Below, one piece after another: positions 24,690 through 34,363 of a stretch of DNA of 49,980 nt (positions are counted from its first letter, which is position 1; each line of letters opens with the position of its first letter). The stretch comes from a virus. The notes beneath the pieces were generated by a model. The model was not told the DNA's origin and made no database searches. It was given only the letters and a program-made list of their open reading frames with translations. The stretch lies in IMG/VR virus record IMGVR_UViG_3300025728_000013, positions 1 through 49,980 of that record. One strand, 5' to 3'. The translations under genes were made by a program, and so were the position numbers.

Positions 24690-27600
24690 ATGGCAAAGAT
24701 TGTTGGTACAGGTCAAATGACCTTGGTAGATATGAATGATGTTCTTGTTTCTGCAACTAAGCCATCAAACCCAGTAGAAGGTCAGTTATGGTGGAATACA
24801 GCAGAATCACAATTGTATGTATATCAAAATGGTGATTGGAGTCCATCAACACAAGTGATTAGTGGCGGACGAAACTTGATTCGAAATAGTGGATTATTTA
24901 AAACCACTACTGGATGGGTAGGCAATGGAGGAACTGGTCTTGTAGTTGATACTACAACATTCGTTGGTGAATCTGTTCTTTCTGCTACTGGGTCATACAA
25001 ATATGGTTCAAGCATCCCAGTTAAAGGTGGTCAAGAATACGTCTATATTACAGAAATTATGTTTAATGCAGATGTAACTGTAAATAGCACTTCACCTTTG
25101 CATTACTGGTGTGCTGTAACTGGTCAAACTGGTCAAGCAGGAATTGAAAGAATTAGCTTAGATGGAGGACAAAGAACACTTCCTGCAAATAAATGGAATA
25201 AGATTGTTCTAAGATTCAAAGTTAAAGATGATGGAAATGCGTATGTGTTTACACCATTTATTTACAAGTCTCCAATGACAGAAAAATGGTGGATGAAAAC
25301 AATCCAATTAATGGAAGGTAATGTTCCTACAGGTTGGAGTCCTGCTCCAGAAGAAGTTGATGAAGTTATCACAGACATCACTGAAACTTTGGGAAACATG
25401 GCAAATGATAATTTGCTTGATTACAATGAACGACAAGTAATCAAAGAAAAAGTTGAAGAACTTATCGGAATCTCTACTACAGATACAGGTACTCTACCTG
25501 CAATTGGAACTTTGGATTCTGGTGGTAAAGGTTTGGTTTTTACAGTTAGAAAACAGGCAATTCAAGTAGGTATTCCTTCAACTCATATAAAGTATACAAC
25601 AGTAGAAAGTACATACACTGCTTTGAAAAACTACCTTGAAGGTTTAAAGGACACAGCTAACGCTACTTTAAGACCTTGGGATGTTTCGACAGGAAACCAG
25701 AAAAAAGTAATTACAGTTGCAAAGGCAACGTTTAGAACTAACTGGTTGAATTTATATAATGCGTTGAATGATTTAGCTACATATACATCACAAGTAACAA
25801 GTGATGAATCTTATAATCCAGTAAAAATAAATCATGCTAGTAATGGTAATTTCGAAATTCCTTTAGCAGAAGGATTATGGAAAGATTCTTATGTTGGTCA
25901 AACAAAAGAGGTTGTTGATATTTCGGCAGAGACTGCACCATTCAAATTCGCTTATCATGTAAAGAATACAACAAATGCAAATGGAGGTATTTTCCTACCT
26001 GTTTTATGGAGTGGAACAAGTGCGGAAAAACTTGCTGACAGAGAGGTAACTATTCAATTTTGGTTAAAGTATCAAAATGTTGTAGCAGGTGCACAATCTT
26101 ATTTAGCAGGTAGATTCGGAGAATTGCTAATTGAAGGTGAAAATGATAGTGCTCAAAAATTCTATAGATATATTCGTTTTGCCAATCCAACAACAATGAA
26201 TGAAGGTTCTTATATTACTGGAACAGATATGACATGGAAAAAATATACAGGAACAACGAAATTAACTTTACCTACTAATGCAACTAAAATCACGAAAGTA
26301 TCATTCAAACATGGTTTGGAAGGTTGTACAGGAGAGTTTTGGACAACAGGTATAAAGGTTGAATTTGGAAGCAAGGCAACTGACTGGTCAGTGTCACCAT
26401 TTGACTTAGAACAGAAAATCTATAAAACTGAATTTGCAGTTCAGCCAGATAATATTACAGCTACAGTAACTAGTCATCAGACATTTACATCTAAAGTTGG
26501 AGAAAATATTGATAAAGCAACTTCTAGTGAATCTGGATATATTAATAAGAATTATAACTTTGCTGATTGGACAGGGACATATCCTACTGGCTTTAATGGT
26601 CATATCGGTACACAGCCTACAAAAGTGGCTTCTGAAAATGGCAATGGTAAATCTGCTAAATTCGTAAATGTTTTAGGCGTAGAGAGTTATCTAAGTGGTG
26701 AGAGATATTTAAACAAACCATTCTACAACTATATCTATGTTGAATCAACATTTAAATTGGAAAGCGGTTCTATCAACGGCTCATGCGTTCTATTTAGACA
26801 TCTTAAAGGAGATGGAACTAGTTCTCTTTATGATACTAGAATCAAGTTTTCAGACTTTGTAGCAAGTCCAGTATTGAATAAATGGTATACAGTTTCAAAA
26901 GTGTTTAAAGTCGCTACTTCATCAGACTTTACAGGGTATCAGATTTATGCAATGGGTAGTTATGGTGCAGTCGATGCGACTAAACCTGCAAAGACAATCT
27001 ACATTGACTCTGTAATTACAAGACCTGCAACATCAGAAGAAATTAAAGCATATGAAGCTGATATTTCAGTTGCAGATATGATGGCAGATGATAAGATTAC
27101 ACCTCTTGAAAAACACACATTAAAAAATGAGTTAGATATGATTGTAGCAGAGAAACCAACATTTGAAGCAAAAGCTAATCAGTATGCTGTAACAACTGAA
27201 AAGGATGCCTATGTGACAGCTTACAATGCTCTTTATAGTGCATTAAGTCCTCACTTGTCAAACTTGAGTACAACTGCAACAGGTGTGAATGGTACTGCAA
27301 TTAGAACACTATTTAAAGATTATAATGACAAAAAAACAATTCTAGAAAGAGCAATCTTGAATGCGGTTCAATTCGGTGGACGAAATCTATTAAGAAACTC
27401 TAACTTTGCAAAATACAAAACAAACGATACTTTAACATGGGACAAAAACTTGAATGGAAACATTGTTGCCGATGGTTGGTGGAGCAACGGATACAACACT
27501 GGAACAGCAGTTCCAACAACAGGTTATCACGCTCACTTAAATGTTGAAAAATTTGGATATCCTGTAGCAGAGTTTATAGATAAAAACAGTGTAATCAGTC

Positions 27601-29051
27601 AACCTCACAGATGGTTAGGATTGAGCAATACCGTTTTAACAACAGACCCATTATTTGACAGTCTAGGAGTTGGCAAGACATATACTATTAGTATGGATGT
27701 AATGTCTGATACAGTTGGAATGAAGATTAACACTGGGTTTCACCATTTCATCACTGGGAACGCTACACAATCCTTTTATGGATTCCAGTGGGATTTACAA
27801 CCATGTGTTACTCCTAACGTATGGGAGAAGAAGTATAAAACGTTCACTATTGATAGTGCATGGGATTTAACTAAAGGGTTTTCATACTATCTATATGGTC
27901 AATACAATTCTGTTGAAGGTATTATGTGGGTTCGTAATATTAAGATTGAAGAAGGTACACGATATACAGATTGGTCAGAAACACCAGAAGATACAAATGC
28001 ATTTATGTATAATATTGCAGATAGAGTTTCATCAGCAGAAGAAAAGATTACAGATAGTGCAATCATCAACACAGTAACACAATCTACTTCTTATAAGAAT
28101 GATTTAGGTACAAAAGCTAATGCGGAAGACTTAAATAAATATGCAACAACTGGACAATTAGACCAAGCAAAACAAGATGCAAATAAATATGCAGATGATA
28201 AATTTGGTAGTATCGACTTTACACCATATGTAATTAAGTCTGAAATGACTCAAACTATCACAGATATTACTACAAAATTCCAAGCAGGTGGTGGAGTAAA
28301 CTTACTTCGAAACTCAACAGGATATGCAGATTTTAGTTTCTGGACTCAAGTATTACCTGCTCAAATGTCAACAGTATCAAACAACGCATTAGATGCTCTA
28401 GGATTTGGTAAAGGATTCTATTTCCCTGCCAATGCTAGTTTTGGCAATGCTAGATTAACACAAGATATCTATGTTACAGCAGGTCAACCATACACATTAT
28501 CATGGTATGCAAATAAAACAAACAACACAGCAAATGATGATGGAGCAGTTTGGGTAGAGTTCTTGGAAGGTGTTTCTACTGTTAAGAGTACAAAATATCT
28601 TGGTAGTGATGTGACAAAAGGATTTGAAAAAAGGACTCATACATGGATTCCTAAGTCAAATATAATAACTGTTCGAATCTCTGCAAATAAATTAGCAGAC
28701 TTTACTATATCTGGATTAATGATGAATATTGGTGACGTTCCTCTTCAATGGTCAATGGCTACAGGAGAAATCTACAATACTAATATTCGTATGGATATGA
28801 ATGGTATTCGAGTTTCACAAACTGTAAATGGAGTAGATAGAGGTTATACTCAAATTACACCAGATGAGTTTGCAGGATACTATGATTTAGATGGTGACGG
28901 AACTTATGAAAAAGTATTCTATCTTCAAGAGGATGAAACAGTTTCTAAAAAATTCAGAGCGAAAGATGAATTTACAATGGGTGGAATTAAGATTATTAAA
29001 ATTGAATCTACCTCAAACAAGGGTTGGGCATTCGTTCAAAACCTAGATTAA
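24690..29051 (+). CDS. Large tail fibre with repeated carbohydrate-binding-like modules
   Basis: 1453 residues behind TTAGGAGTGAATTAAA. N-terminus MAKIVGTGQMTLVDMND matches the preceding fibre. Jelly-roll-like modules start with the recurring GGRNLIRNSG (about 59), GGRNLLRNSNF (about 896) and GGVNLLRNSTG (about 1201), with related starts HASNGNFEIPL (about 382) and INKNYNFADWTG (about 618); this phrase marks carbohydrate-binding modules in many phage fibres. Helical spacers NDNLLDYNERQVIKEKVEEL and DDKITPLEKHTLKNEL separate them. The C-terminus (MDMNGIRVSQTVNGVDRGY) resembles fibre-tip beta-prism sequence. Likely the main adsorption fibre binding wall polysaccharide. Confidence 0.75.
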   Translation: MAKIVGTGQMTLVDMNDVLVSATKPSNPVEGQLWWNTAESQLYVYQNGDWSPSTQVISGGRNLIRNSGLFKTTTGWVGNGGTGLVVDTTTFVGESVLSATGSYKYGSSIPVKGGQEYVYITEIMFNADVTVNSTSPLHYWCAVTGQTGQAGIERISLDGGQRTLPANKWNKIVLRFKVKDDGNAYVFTPFIYKSPMTEKWWMKTIQLMEGNVPTGWSPAPEEVDEVITDITETLGNMANDNLLDYNERQVIKEKVEELIGISTTDTGTLPAIGTLDSGGKGLVFTVRKQAIQVGIPSTHIKYTTVESTYTALKNYLEGLKDTANATLRPWDVSTGNQKKVITVAKATFRTNWLNLYNALNDLATYTSQVTSDESYNPVKINHASNGNFEIPLAEGLWKDSYVGQTKEVVDISAETAPFKFAYHVKNTTNANGGIFLPVLWSGTSAEKLADREVTIQFWLKYQNVVAGAQSYLAGRFGELLIEGENDSAQKFYRYIRFANPTTMNEGSYITGTDMTWKKYTGTTKLTLPTNATKITKVSFKHGLEGCTGEFWTTGIKVEFGSKATDWSVSPFDLEQKIYKTEFAVQPDNITATVTSHQTFTSKVGENIDKATSSESGYINKNYNFADWTGTYPTGFNGHIGTQPTKVASENGNGKSAKFVNVLGVESYLSGERYLNKPFYNYIYVESTFKLESGSINGSCVLFRHLKGDGTSSLYDTRIKFSDFVASPVLNKWYTVSKVFKVATSSDFTGYQIYAMGSYGAVDATKPAKTIYIDSVITRPATSEEIKAYEADISVADMMADDKITPLEKHTLKNELDMIVAEKPTFEAKANQYAVTTEKDAYVTAYNALYSALSPHLSNLSTTATGVNGTAIRTLFKDYNDKKTILERAILNAVQFGGRNLLRNSNFAKYKTNDTLTWDKNLNGNIVADGWWSNGYNTGTAVPTTGYHAHLNVEKFGYPVAEFIDKNSVISQPHRWLGLSNTVLTTDPLFDSLGVGKTYTISMDVMSDTVGMKINTGFHHFITGNATQSFYGFQWDLQPCVTPNVWEKKYKTFTIDSAWDLTKGFSYYLYGQYNSVEGIMWVRNIKIEEGTRYTDWSETPEDTNAFMYNIADRVSSAEEKITDSAIINTVTQSTSYKNDLGTKANAEDLNKYATTGQLDQAKQDANKYADDKFGSIDFTPYVIKSEMTQTITDITTKFQAGGGVNLLRNSTGYADFSFWTQVLPAQMSTVSNNALDALGFGKGFYFPANASFGNARLTQDIYVTAGQPYTLSWYANKTNNTANDDGAVWVEFLEGVSTVKSTKYLGSDVTKGFEKRTHTWIPKSNIITVRISANKLADFTISGLMMNIGDVPLQWSMATGEIYNTNIRMDMNGIRVSQTVNGVDRGYTQITPDEFAGYYDLDGDGTYEKVFYLQEDETVSKKFRAKDEFTMGGIKIIKIESTSNKGWAFVQNLD

Positions 29052-29075
29052 AAGAGAAAAAAGGAGAAGATATAA

Positions 29076-31844
29076 ATGGCTTTAAGCGGAAGCTTTGGTA
29101 CGGATTTTAGTGGTGGTTATCGTCTACAAGTAGACTGGTCTGCTACACAAGATATCGCCAATAATACCAGTACAGTGATGTCACGCCTTTACTTAATCAG
29201 TAAAGGCTCATCATGGACAATAAACTCTAGTGCTAGTAAATATGTAGAATTGAATATTTATACTGGTGCTAATAATGTGTCATCTAATACTATTGGAGGG
29301 TTGGCATCTTTAGGTGGAAACCAAAAGAAAGAGATTTTTTGGCATCAAATAACAGTCAATCATGATAGTGATGGAAGTAAAGGAATTACAATTTTTGGTA
29401 TATTTGATATTAATGTAACACTGAATGGAAGTTATGTTGGTAGAGTTTCTACAAGTTCATATATCCAATTAGATACAATCCCTCGTTCGTCAACACTAAC
29501 AACTGCTCCAGATATTACAGCAGGTCGTGACCATACGTTCTCTATTAACAGATACTCATCTGAATTTGACCACAAGGTTAGATTGTATGTGAATGAAGTA
29601 TTAATTAGTGAGTTGAATGGTCAAACGACTGGTGGCACATTCCAATTTAGTGATGCACAAGTTTATACAATGTATCAGCAATTAAACAAATCAACATCCA
29701 AGTCCTGTAGAATTAATCTTCAAACATTTAGGTACGGGACATATATAGGTGAAAATAATTATTATGGAACTTGCTATAACTGGGGTGGTGGTGTCGTCAC
29801 CTTTAATACATTCAACTTTGGAGACAATTTAAACATTAACATTTCTGGTCATCCAAAAATGAAACATACTGTTAAATTTTATTTTGATGGAACATTGATT
29901 AAGACATTGACAAATATGCCAACAGGTGGTTCAACAGTTACATGGACACCATCAGAAGTCAATGCAATGCTTGCAGAAATCCCTAATGGGATGGGAGGAA
30001 GTGGAGAAGCAATTGTAACGTCATATTGGGTTAATGGTGGTTCATCAATTGGTGTATGGGCTGATATAGCTTCTGGATATTGGGCAAACGCAGGAAGTAA
30101 AGCCAGACCTCCAAAATTCACTGGAAACTTTACATACCGAGACACTTTGACAACTGGAATAAATACAGTTGGAATAACAGGAAACAATCAATATATTATC
30201 CAAGGAAAATCAACAGTCCTAGTAGAGTTATTGACAGCGAATAAAGCAGAATCACAGGATTCAGCAACAATGAGTGAATATGTCGCTACATTAAACGGGG
30301 TAGAGCGTAGAGCACCATTCAGTGCTACTGGAACAGTAACTTTTGATTTTGGAACGGTGAGTGCAGGTTCAAACTCAACATTAACAGTTAAAGCAGTCGA
30401 TAGTCGAGGACTATCAACACCAATGTCGAAAATTGTCAATATCATTCCCTATTCATTACCAACAGTTACAGCAGATGTTGTTCGTAGAAACAACTTTGAA
30501 ACATCCACTACGATTCCTTGTAGCGGTACAATGTCAGACTTGAACGTTGGAGGAACTAAAAAGAATGCTGTATCATCAATTCAGTTAAGATACAAAGAAA
30601 CAATTGGTGGAACATTTACATCATGGGAAAATTTTGTATTTGCAAGTACAGTTCCTACATACTCTTGTACAACTTTAACGAAAAACTTAGATAATACAAA
30701 AGCTTGGACACTAGAAATCAAAGTAACTGATAAGCTAGGAACAACAACAGTTACTAGAACAGTTAGTGCAGGTTCTCCAATCTTCTTCATAGATTGGGAG
30801 AAGAAAACACTTGGTATTAACAAATTCCCAACATCTGCCAATAATGCATTAGAGATTGCAGGACATTTAGATGTCGATGGTATTGTAAGAGTTAAGCAAG
30901 ACCAATGGGTATCATCTGGTGGTGCACATGGATTAGATATGCGAAACTCTGATATCAAAGGGGCAAACGCTATTTACTTCAATGATGATTCAAGTGCTAG
31001 TGATGAAGGTATAAATTTCCTAAAAACTGGTAAAGCAGTAGGTTCTACTAATATTGCAGACTATGATAACTTCTGTATTGTAGATGGTGCAATGAAATGG
31101 AATGGTCAAAACATTTTATATCAATTTACAGGAACGGGAAACATTCGTTTCGGTGGAGATTTTTATTCACAGAATAGTGGTGGAATTTGGTTTGACCAAT
31201 TCGGAAATATAAAAGGTCAACCAAATGCAGGAGCAGGTAATAGTTGGTCATTGAAAGATGCAGATGGTAGAAATAGATTCTTAACTTATATCGGGAAAGG
31301 CTCTACTGGTTCAACTGAAATTAGTGCTTATACTAGTGGTATAGACCTTTACCAAGATGGCTATAAGGTGGCAATGTTCTATAGTAGCAACTATGGAATC
31401 AACAGAATCCTGCAATTAGGAGATGGTTCTGGATTGATGAAATGGCAAGCAAGCGCAGGTCGTTTCGAATTTAGAAGAAGCGATGATATGGATTGGTGTA
31501 AATTGAGTGGTACATGGGTTGACCCATCATCTAGAAGCTACAAGAAAAACATTGAACTATATGAAGAAAGTGCGATTGATATTATTATGAATGCAAGTCC
31601 AGTTACTTATCATTTCAAATCACAAGACGACACAGAAAAGAAGAGAGTCGGACTTATTGCAGAAGATGCACCATATATCGTCCAAGCAGATGAAGATGGA
31701 ACTGGTATTGATACATATGGTATGGTTACTGTTTCATGGAAAGGCATTCAAGAAAATACATTAGACATCCGAGATTTACATAAAGAAGTTGCAGAACTTA
31801 AAAAAGAAATTAAATTATTGAAAAATAATAAAGGAGAAATGTAA
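29076..31844 (+). CDS. DUF859-type fibre with C-terminal S74 intramolecular chaperone
   Basis: 922 residues behind AAAAAAGGAG. The N-terminal ~600 residues match the DUF859 pattern of Gram-positive phage tail proteins (YRLQVDWSATQDIANNTSTV, TVNHDSDGSKGITIFG, LDTIPRSSTL). Thin beta-helix-like sequence follows (DFYSQNSGGIWFDQFGN). The C-terminal ~110 residues are a Peptidase_S74 chaperone of the endosialidase type: SSRSYKKNIELY with the expected Ser and Lys, then VGLIAEDAP and a terminal coiled coil. The chaperone trimerises the fibre and is then released by self-cleavage in front of the Ser near residue 815. Coding continues into the next gene after 2 nt. Confidence 0.82.
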   Translation: MALSGSFGTDFSGGYRLQVDWSATQDIANNTSTVMSRLYLISKGSSWTINSSASKYVELNIYTGANNVSSNTIGGLASLGGNQKKEIFWHQITVNHDSDGSKGITIFGIFDINVTLNGSYVGRVSTSSYIQLDTIPRSSTLTTAPDITAGRDHTFSINRYSSEFDHKVRLYVNEVLISELNGQTTGGTFQFSDAQVYTMYQQLNKSTSKSCRINLQTFRYGTYIGENNYYGTCYNWGGGVVTFNTFNFGDNLNINISGHPKMKHTVKFYFDGTLIKTLTNMPTGGSTVTWTPSEVNAMLAEIPNGMGGSGEAIVTSYWVNGGSSIGVWADIASGYWANAGSKARPPKFTGNFTYRDTLTTGINTVGITGNNQYIIQGKSTVLVELLTANKAESQDSATMSEYVATLNGVERRAPFSATGTVTFDFGTVSAGSNSTLTVKAVDSRGLSTPMSKIVNIIPYSLPTVTADVVRRNNFETSTTIPCSGTMSDLNVGGTKKNAVSSIQLRYKETIGGTFTSWENFVFASTVPTYSCTTLTKNLDNTKAWTLEIKVTDKLGTTTVTRTVSAGSPIFFIDWEKKTLGINKFPTSANNALEIAGHLDVDGIVRVKQDQWVSSGGAHGLDMRNSDIKGANAIYFNDDSSASDEGINFLKTGKAVGSTNIADYDNFCIVDGAMKWNGQNILYQFTGTGNIRFGGDFYSQNSGGIWFDQFGNIKGQPNAGAGNSWSLKDADGRNRFLTYIGKGSTGSTEISAYTSGIDLYQDGYKVAMFYSSNYGINRILQLGDGSGLMKWQASAGRFEFRRSDDMDWCKLSGTWVDPSSRSYKKNIELYEESAIDIIMNASPVTYHFKSQDDTEKKRVGLIAEDAPYIVQADEDGTGIDTYGMVTVSWKGIQENTLDIRDLHKEVAELKKEIKLLKNNKGEM

Positions 31845-31846
31845 TT

Positions 31847-32344
31847 ATGGTATTTGACACTTTAACAATGGCAGAACAGGAATTAATTTTAAGAGGGTTT
31901 GAAAATATGTCAGTGACTAACCAAAATAACTTGGTTAATGCTCTGGCAACTAAATTGAATTGTGCGGTATGGCAAGTGTCACCTGCACAAATTCTTAAAC
32001 ATCACAAGGAAATTAAGTTTAAGATTCTAGATGAAGCTTGTGAGGTTGGCATTAAAAATGGATTCACATCTAAGAATGGTCATCGTTACCGTTTGAATGA
32101 TGCAGACCAAATCAACTTCTTAGGTATGGCAGACAGATTACAAAGAAAACCAGAAATGACAACTGTTGGTTGGAGAGCCGAAGATTTAGAAGATTACACT
32201 GAAATGACAAGAGAACAATGGTTTGAATTATGCGATGAAGCATTTGACCATAAATTCGGTCAACTTATGATGTACAACGAGAAAACTAAAATCGTAAAAA
32301 ATGCTACTGACCATGCAACAATCGTTGCTGTTAAATGGGCATAG
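31847..32344 (+). CDS. DUF4376-like tail/fibre-associated protein
   Basis: 165 residues, ATG 2 nt after the fibre stop with AAAGGAG in the previous coding end. The central block VGIKNGFTSKNGHRYRLNDA followed by DQINFLGMADRL is the recognisable core of DUF4376, found in fibre-assembly or fibre-associated phage proteins. The rest is helical and Trp-containing. A role in fibre assembly is inferred from domain and position. Confidence 0.6.
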   Translation: MVFDTLTMAEQELILRGFENMSVTNQNNLVNALATKLNCAVWQVSPAQILKHHKEIKFKILDEACEVGIKNGFTSKNGHRYRLNDADQINFLGMADRLQRKPEMTTVGWRAEDLEDYTEMTREQWFELCDEAFDHKFGQLMMYNEKTKIVKNATDHATIVAVKWA

Positions 32345-32366
32345 AAAATATTAGGAGGAAAAGGAA

Positions 32367-32531
32367 ATGCAAGGACAATTAGATATTAATTTTGTAGTAA
32401 AAGAGTATCAAGAAAAGGTGGGCGAATTAATGAATGAGTTAATCATGAAAAACGCCTACATCAAACAACTAGAGAAACAGATTTTAGATGAAGCAGAAGC
32501 TAAAGCAAATCAAGAATCTAGTGAGGAATAA
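32367..32531 (+). CDS. Small coiled-coil protein (54 aa), unknown
   Basis: ATG 32367 with AGGAGG 8 nt upstream; 54 residues, acidic and helical (VKEYQEKVGELMNELIMKNA then YIKQLEKQILDEAEA), likely a single coiled coil. It sits between the fibre genes and the lysis cassette, as do small XkdX-like proteins of other phages, but the XkdX pattern is not seen. Real by its ribosome site and codon use. Confidence 0.6.
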   Translation: MQGQLDINFVVKEYQEKVGELMNELIMKNAYIKQLEKQILDEAEAKANQESSEE

Positions 32532-32547
32532 AAAATAATGATATAAA
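32519..32547 (+). promoter_or_regulatory. Weak promoter copy before the endolysin
   Basis: AAAAAATAATGA then TATAAA repeats the conserved phage spacer and -10, but the -35 position (TAGTGA) is poor and overlaps the preceding coding end. Confidence 0.4.
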
Positions 32548-32548
32548 T

Positions 32549-32577
32549 CCTGCTAGGTGAGAGTCTAGCCTAGCAGG
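32549..32577 (+). promoter_or_regulatory. Leader hairpin of the endolysin gene
   Basis: CCTGCTAGG and CCTAGCAGG form a perfect 9-bp stem with an 11-nt loop, starting right after the -10 box and 26 nt before AGGAGG. The 3' flank (TCTATTAAATATT) has no real U-run, so a 5' stabilising or regulatory stem is more likely than a terminator. Confidence 0.5.
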
Positions 32578-32604
32578 TCTATTAAATATTAGGAGGAATT
32601 TATA

Positions 32605-33546
32605 ATGGCTATTTCAGTAAGACAAAAATTGGTGGATTCTAGTAAGTACAGCTTAAAGTGTCCTAACGCTATGACAGCAGAGTACATTACTATCCACAAT
32701 ACTTACAATGATGCAAGTGCGAATAACGAGGTGCAGTACATGATTACAAACAGTAATGCTACTTCATTCCACTTTGCAATTGATGACTTCGAGGTTGTTC
32801 AAGGTATCCCTACAAACCGTAATGCTTGGCATTGTGGAGATGGAACTGGAAACGGAAACATGAAGTCTATCGGAATTGAAATCTGCTACTCTCTAAGTGG
32901 TGGAGACAGATATCGTAAAGCAGAAGCTTTAGCTATCAAGTTCGTTGCTCAACTATTAAGAGAACGTGGATGGGGTATCAGCCGAGTTAAGAAACACCAA
33001 GATTGGTCTGGCAAATATTGCCCACACCGTATTCTTGACGAAGGACGTTGGCAATCAGTTCTTAACGCTATCCAAACAGAGTTAAATGGTGGAGGTACAA
33101 CTCAACCACCAACTAGCACAACAGGTGTTGTTAAAGTAGTTACAACAGGTTTGAATCTACGTACACAGCCAAATGCAAGTGCTCCAATCATCCGTCAACT
33201 AGGCTATGGTGAAACATACGAGTTCTGGGCAATTTCTAACGGATGGTACAACTTAGGTGGCGACCAATGGGCTTATGGAGACAATGGTAACTATTTACAA
33301 GTTATCAGCGGAGGTTCTGTAGCACCAACTCCACCACCACAGCCAAAACCAGTCACAGGTATCGCTTACATCACAGGTTACAATGTGAATATGCGTAAAG
33401 GTGCAGGAACAGGTTACTCTGTAATCCGTCAATTAAATGCACCAGAATCATACAAAGTATGGGGCATGAAAGATGGTTGGTTGAATCTTGGTGGCGACCA
33501 ATGGATTAAAAACGATTCTTCATTCGTGCGTTTCGTACAAGACTAA
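32605..33546 (+). CDS. Endolysin: N-acetylmuramoyl-L-alanine amidase with two SH3 domains
   Basis: 313 residues behind AGGAGG. Residues 1-160 are an Amidase_2/PGRP domain that cuts the MurNAc-L-alanine bond; zinc ligands expected at H31 (ITIHNT), H131 (KKHQDW) and C139 (KYCPH). The sequence closely follows PlyL-type lysins of the Bacillus cereus group (memory), which is the main host clue. Two bacterial SH3 wall-binding repeats follow (about 174-234 TGLNLRTQPNAS, and 252-311 YNVNMRKGAGTGYS), joined by a Pro-rich linker; both end in GGDQW motifs. No signal peptide, so release depends on the holin downstream. Codons are well optimised. Confidence 0.93.
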   Translation: MAISVRQKLVDSSKYSLKCPNAMTAEYITIHNTYNDASANNEVQYMITNSNATSFHFAIDDFEVVQGIPTNRNAWHCGDGTGNGNMKSIGIEICYSLSGGDRYRKAEALAIKFVAQLLRERGWGISRVKKHQDWSGKYCPHRILDEGRWQSVLNAIQTELNGGGTTQPPTSTTGVVKVVTTGLNLRTQPNASAPIIRQLGYGETYEFWAISNGWYNLGGDQWAYGDNGNYLQVISGGSVAPTPPPQPKPVTGIAYITGYNVNMRKGAGTGYSVIRQLNAPESYKVWGMKDGWLNLGGDQWIKNDSSFVRFVQD

Positions 33547-33615
33547 TAGTTAGTCATGGAGTTAAAGGGCTTGATTAAAAGGGGTTGCATAAAAAGATAG
33601 GGGAGGAAGTCAATT

Positions 33616-33936
33616 ATGGATTTCTTACAATTATTCACAGATGCAGGTTTGTTAACAGCACTCTCAACCCTTCTCGGTTCTGGTATTACATATTTTGTAA
33701 CCAAAAACACAAATAAGAAAGAACTGGCAATTAATGACAGAATGCAACTCTCTAAAGACCAATACCAATTAATCGCAGAATTACGTCAAATGATGCAAGA
33801 ACAAAGAGAAGAAATTGAAAACTTGCGTGAAGAAATTAAACAACTTCAAGCGGTTAACATTAATCTGACGTTGGAGAATAAACAACTGCAAGAGAAAATT
33901 ACTGAACTAAACCAACGTTTAGACGGTAAATTTTAA
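33616..33936 (+). CDS. Membrane-anchored coiled-coil protein of the lysis cassette
   Basis: 106 residues behind GGGGAGG. One membrane segment near the N-terminus (about 10-28, GLLTALSTLLGSGITYFV) followed by a basic stretch and a long heptad coiled coil (REEIENLREEIKQLQAVN). This layout resembles XhlA/holin-like accessory proteins. Position between endolysin and an LLH-type holin supports a part in lysis, either as accessory holin or antiholin. Confidence 0.6.
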   Translation: MDFLQLFTDAGLLTALSTLLGSGITYFVTKNTNKKELAINDRMQLSKDQYQLIAELRQMMQEQREEIENLREEIKQLQAVNINLTLENKQLQEKITELNQRLDGKF

Positions 33937-33949
33937 TTAATTTAATTAT

Positions 33950-33990
33950 ACCATGCCTGTCTGATATTGTCAACAGGTATGGTTGATTTT
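33950..33990 (+). terminator. Hairpin between the two lysis membrane genes
   Basis: ACCATGCCTGT and ACAGGTATGGT (11 bp, one G-U) with a 12-nt loop, then TGATTTT. The U-run is short; partial terminator or translation control of the holin are both possible. Confidence 0.5.
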
Positions 33991-34006
33991 AAAAGGAGAA
34001 TGACAA

Positions 34007-34345
34007 ATGGAAAATATCCAAGTGGAATTAGTAAATCTTATTGTAGCAGTATTAACTGCATGTGTAGGTTTAGCAACTAAATCATTAATGAGTTTCTTAA
34101 AGAAAAAAGGTCTTGTTGCACAAGTCGAGAACAATAAAGAAGTAGTTAAGATTGTTGTAACTGCTGTTGAACAGATGTACGGACAACTTAAAGGTGACGA
34201 AAAATTAAACGTAGCTAAGATGGAATTACTTAAATTATTACAACAAAAGAAAATCAAAATGACAGAAAAAGAAATCGACTTAATGATAGAAGCAATGGTT
34301 AAAGAAATGAAAGAATCAGCTTCATCAGAGTTAAAAAATAAATAG
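34007..34345 (+). CDS. Holin, LLH family
   Basis: 112 residues behind AAAAGGAG. N-terminal membrane segment (about 8-28, LVNLIVAVLTACVGLATKSL), then the conserved LLH-holin body: VVKIVVTAVEQMYGQLKGDE with KLNVAKMELLKLLQQKKI and a C-terminal IEAMVKEMKE. It should make the membrane lesions that let the amidase reach the wall. The order endolysin, coiled-coil membrane protein, holin reverses the commonest holin-endolysin order. Confidence 0.8.
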   Translation: MENIQVELVNLIVAVLTACVGLATKSLMSFLKKKGLVAQVENNKEVVKIVVTAVEQMYGQLKGDEKLNVAKMELLKLLQQKKIKMTEKEIDLMIEAMVKEMKESASSELKNK

Positions 34346-34363
34346 TAGAAGGATGATGTATTC

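Noticed and set aside
33547-33615. 14-codon frame between endolysin and the coiled-coil membrane gene
   Set aside because: Too short, no ribosome site, no motif.
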